A stretch of 7,996 bases of DNA from UMGS1484 sp045661365. Its GTDB lineage: Bacteria; Bacillota; Clostridia; Oscillospirales; Acutalibacteraceae. The stretch spans positions 1 through 7,996 of the forward strand of contig JAZRFL010000100.1 in the NCBI GenBank assembly GCA_045661365.1. Direction: 5' to 3'. The position numbers were made by a program, and so were the translations under genes. Shown piece after piece: positions 5,445 to 7,996 of the stretch. Position 1 is the stretch's first letter, and every line of letters begins with the position of its first letter. The notes under the pieces are model-generated. The model was not told where the DNA came from, did not search any database, and saw nothing but the letters and a program-made list of their open reading frames with translations.

Positions 5445-6713
5445 ATGAAACTGATGGTAGTCGGCGGTGGCGGCCGTGAACACGCCATTATTAAAAAGTT
5501 AAAACAAAATCCTACGGTGACCGAAATTTTCGCCTTGCCCGGTAATGGCGGTATTGCTGCCGATGCTACTTGCGTGAATATTGGTGCCAAAGAAATTGAT
5601 AAAATCGTAGCTTTTGCTATTGAGAATGCCATTGATTATGCCGTTGTTGCTCCCGATGACCCCTTGGTACTGGGGTGTGTGGACGCTTTGAATGCGGTTG
5701 GTATTCCTTGCTTTGGACCCGATGCCAAAGCTGCAATTATTGAAGGAAGCAAGGTTTTTTCTAAAAACCTGATGAAGAAATATAATATTCCTACCGCTAC
5801 TTATGAAGTGTTTGATGACCCTGCAAAAGCGGCAGAATATTTGCAAACTGCTCCCATTCCTACGGTTATTAAAGCCGATGGTTTGGCTTTGGGTAAAGGC
5901 GTTGTAATCGCAACTACCCGTGAAGACGCTTTGGATGCCGTTCATTCTATGATGGAAGATAAGGTGTTTGGTGAAAGCGGTAATCAAATCGTAGTAGAAG
6001 AATTTTTAACCGGCCCCGAAGTTTCGGTACTTGCCTTTACCGATGGCGAAACCGTTGTGCCTATGGTTTCTTCTATGGACCACAAACGAGCAGGGGATGG
6101 TGACACCGGTCTCAATACCGGTGGTATGGGTACGATTGCTCCTAATCCCTACTATACCGCAGACGTTGCCAAGGTTTGCATGGAAACCATTTTTGTTCCT
6201 ACCATCAACGCCATGAAAGCCGAAGGTCGTCCCTTTAAAGGATGCCTCTATTTTGGTTTGATGTTGACGCCTAACGGTCCCAAAGTAATTGAATATAATT
6301 GCCGTTTTGGTGACCCTGAAACCCAAGTTGTTTTGCCTTTAATGGAAACCGACTTGCTAGAAGCCATGATGGCTACCACCAACGGAACGTTGAAAGATAC
6401 CGATATTCGTTTCTCTAACGGTTCTGCTTGCTGTGTGGTTATGGCATCCAACGGATACCCCGGTAAATATGAAACCGGCTTTGAAATGACCATTCCTACC
6501 GATTTGGATGGGGAAGTATACGTGGCAGGCGCTAAAATCATTGATGGCAAATTGTGCACCGGCGGTGGTCGTGTTTTGGGTGCGGTAGCAAAAGCCGATA
6601 CCCTTGCCGATGCCGTGCTAAACGCTTATGGTTTGGTATCTAAGATTCATTTTGACAATGCTTATTATCGCCACGACATTGGCAAACGTGCATTGGATGC
6701 AGGAAAGGAATAA
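5445..6713 (+). CDS. purD: Phosphoribosylamine-glycine ligase (GAR synthetase, PurD)
   Basis: The 422-residue product has the normal PurD length. It joins phosphoribosylamine and glycine with ATP to make GAR, the second purine step, as a soluble ATP-grasp enzyme. From the N-terminus: MKLMVVGGGGREHAI (1-15), the GAR-family opening; APDDPLVLGCVD (69-80); the ATP-grasp lysine segment VIKADGLALGKGVV (141-154); the acidic VVEEFLTGPEVS (183-194); DGDTGLNTGGMG (218-229); and the PurD signature RFGDPETQ (287-294), with Glu and Asn ligands in IEYNCRFGD (282-290). The family start Met-Lys-x-(Met/Leu)-Val-Val-Gly at 5445 fits exactly, so a longer ORF beginning at 5349 is rejected. PurD uses the glycine made by the upstream glyA product. 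It is separated from glyA by 68 bases with promoter-like and dyad signals, so it may head a second transcription unit, and from purL by 9 bases. Confidence 0.97.
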   Translation: MKLMVVGGGGREHAIIKKLKQNPTVTEIFALPGNGGIAADATCVNIGAKEIDKIVAFAIENAIDYAVVAPDDPLVLGCVDALNAVGIPCFGPDAKAAIIEGSKVFSKNLMKKYNIPTATYEVFDDPAKAAEYLQTAPIPTVIKADGLALGKGVVIATTREDALDAVHSMMEDKVFGESGNQIVVEEFLTGPEVSVLAFTDGETVVPMVSSMDHKRAGDGDTGLNTGGMGTIAPNPYYTADVAKVCMETIFVPTINAMKAEGRPFKGCLYFGLMLTPNGPKVIEYNCRFGDPETQVVLPLMETDLLEAMMATTNGTLKDTDIRFSNGSACCVVMASNGYPGKYETGFEMTIPTDLDGEVYVAGAKIIDGKLCTGGGRVLGAVAKADTLADAVLNAYGLVSKIHFDNAYYRHDIGKRALDAGKE

Positions 6714-6722
6714 GAACGCATT

Positions 6723-7996
6723 ATGGTATATCGCATTTATGTTGAAAAAAAGGCAGAACTTGCTCACGAAGCCAATGCTCTGCTTTCGGATGTTAAAACT
6801 TTTTTGGGAATTTCTTCTCTTGAAAAAGTGCGTCTTTTCAATCGTTACGACGTAGAAAACATTGAAAAAGATTTGTATGATTACGCCAAAACCACTGTAT
6901 TCTCCGAACCCCAGTTGGATGTGATCTCTGATGACATTCCTACCGATGCTTCGGTTACTTTTGCTGTGGAATATTTGCCCGGTCAGTTCGACCAACGTGC
7001 CGACTCCGCCGCTCAATGTATCCAAATCATTTCTCGCGGCGAACGTCCTTTGGTACGTACCGCAAAAGTATATCTGCTGTATGGTGATTTAACTGCTGAC
7101 GAAGTAGCACAAATTAAAAAATACGTAATCAACCCTGTGGAGTCCAGAGAAGCTTCTTTGGAACTCGCCGAAACTCTGCAAATGGAATATGATCTGCCTA
7201 CCACCGTAGAAACCCTGAATGGTTTCTGCGAGTTGGATGCCGCAGGTTTGGCTGATTTTGTAAAGCAATACGGTCTTGCTATGGATAACGACGATATTGC
7301 TTTCTGCCAGCAATATTTCATTAGCGAACAACGGGATCCTACTATCACCGAAATTCGTATGATTGATACCTATTGGTCTGACCACTGCCGTCACACCACC
7401 TTCCTTACCACCATTGACAACGTAACCTTTGAAGATGAATTGCTTCAAAATGCTTACAATGATTACTTGGCTACCCGTAAGGAATTGGGTCGCACTAAAC
7501 CCATCAACTTGATGGATATTGGTACTTTGGCCGCCAAATATCTGAAATCTGTTGGCAAGTTGGATAAATTGGATGAATCGGAAGAAATTAACGCTTGCAC
7601 AGTAAAAATGGATGTAGAAGTAGACGGCAAAGTGGAACCTTGGTTGCTCTTGTTCAAAAACGAAACTCACAACCATCCTACTGAGATTGAACCCTTTGGT
7701 GGTGCTGCTACTTGTATTGGCGGTGCCATTCGCGACCCGCTGTCCGGTCGTTCTTACGTTTACGGCGCTATGCGTGTAACCGGTGCGGCTGATCCTCTTA
7801 AACCCATCAACGAAACCATGGCAGGTAAATTGCCTCAACGTAAAATCGTTACTACTGCCGCCGCAGGTTATTCTTCTTACGGTAACCAAATCGGTTTGGC
7901 TACCGGTATTGTAGGCGAACTTTACCACGACGGCTACGCCGCCAAGCGTATGGAGGTCGGTGCCGTGGTGGCCCCCGCTCCCGCCCCAAACGGGCG
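6723..7996 (+). CDS. purL: Phosphoribosylformylglycinamidine synthase, large single-chain form, N-terminal part (cut by window end)
   Basis: An open frame of 424 complete codons runs off the window from the ATG at 6723. The protein converts FGAR to FGAM with ATP and glutamine-derived ammonia, the fourth purine step. Residues 1 to about 120 resemble the N-terminal PurS-like domain (MVYRIYVEKK opening). The linker signature WSDHCRHTTF is at 218-227 and the synthetase motif NETHNHPTEIEPFGGAAT at 313-330, followed by GYAAKRMEVGAV (404-415). A PurS-like domain fused to the synthetase marks the large PurL, which in clostridia is usually about 1,200-1,250 residues with a C-terminal glutaminase; that part is outside the window. 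A ribosome site (AAAGGA, 6704-6709) lies within the purD end, with a rather long 13-base spacing. The last nine residues (APAPAPNGR) depart from the family and may be sequence error. Confidence 0.94.
   Translation, partial: MVYRIYVEKKAELAHEANALLSDVKTFLGISSLEKVRLFNRYDVENIEKDLYDYAKTTVFSEPQLDVISDDIPTDASVTFAVEYLPGQFDQRADSAAQCIQIISRGERPLVRTAKVYLLYGDLTADEVAQIKKYVINPVESREASLELAETLQMEYDLPTTVETLNGFCELDAAGLADFVKQYGLAMDNDDIAFCQQYFISEQRDPTITEIRMIDTYWSDHCRHTTFLTTIDNVTFEDELLQNAYNDYLATRKELGRTKPINLMDIGTLAAKYLKSVGKLDKLDESEEINACTVKMDVEVDGKVEPWLLLFKNETHNHPTEIEPFGGAATCIGGAIRDPLSGRSYVYGAMRVTGAADPLKPINETMAGKLPQRKIVTTAAAGYSSYGNQIGLATGIVGELYHDGYAAKRMEVGAVVAPAPAPNG

Noticed and set aside
5499..5987. Minus-strand open frame of 162 codons opposite purD
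   Set aside because: It is an antisense shadow of the purD ATP-grasp region with no motif of its own.
6109..6130. Inverted repeat CACCGG / CCGGTG inside purD
   Set aside because: It arises from codons for the conserved TGLNTGG loop of the ATP-grasp domain, and the protein constraint explains it.
7089..7928. Long minus-strand open frame of 279 codons opposite purL
   Set aside because: It lies entirely antisense to a clearly conserved purL frame. Its composition (many Phe, Ser, Thr, Gly, Asn) is that expected from reading the complement of the same codon pattern, and no family motif is visible.
134..7996. Apparent rise of C-ending codons (for example ACC) from purN towards purL
   Set aside because: A hand count of threonine codons gave ACC in 3 of 6 in purN and about 18 of 31 in the purL part, which is too small a difference to claim transfer or selection.

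Overview
The window is a dense stretch of a de novo purine biosynthesis operon. All eight genes are on the + strand, all gaps are short (the largest is 68 bases), and no terminator is visible. The order is purM (3' end only), purN, a PurO-type IMP cyclohydrolase, purB, a stand-alone AICAR transformylase (the C-terminal half of the usual PurH), glyA, purD and purL (5' part only, cut by the window end). No RNA genes, mobile elements, CRISPR arrays or credible minus-strand genes were found.

The most likely source is a Bacillota member of class Clostridia, perhaps an uncultured gut lineage. The evidence is strong AAGGAG-type Shine-Dalgarno sites, moderately low G+C with A/T-rich wobble positions, a single-chain large PurL rather than separate PurS/PurQ/PurL, and the combination of PurO-type cyclohydrolase with a free AICAR transformylase. 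The genus cannot be read from this sequence.

Region by region: 1-742 holds the purM end and purN, overlapping by 7 bases (FGAM cyclisation and GAR formylation). 747-4113 holds the last three steps to IMP as one block: IMP cyclohydrolase, adenylosuccinate lyase and AICAR transformylase. 4138-5376 is glyA, which makes glycine (the PurD substrate) and 5,10-methylene-THF (the source of the formyl-THF used by PurN and AICAR transformylase). 5377-5444 is the only real intergenic space. It carries a near-consensus sigma-70-type promoter (TTGAAA, 17-base spacer, TATAGT) whose -10 element sits in the loop of a 12-bp-arm inverted repeat. 5445-7996 is purD and the first 424 codons of purL.

Together the genes cover GAR synthesis, GAR formylation, FGAR amidation, AIR formation, SAICAR cleavage, AICAR formylation and IMP ring closure. 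PurF, PurE and PurC are not in the window and probably lie upstream. No wholly new system is apparent. The points most worth following are the split replacement of PurH and the promoter/dyad element before purD. The last roughly 30 bases look unreliable: they are abruptly G+C-rich and encode an atypical PurL sequence.
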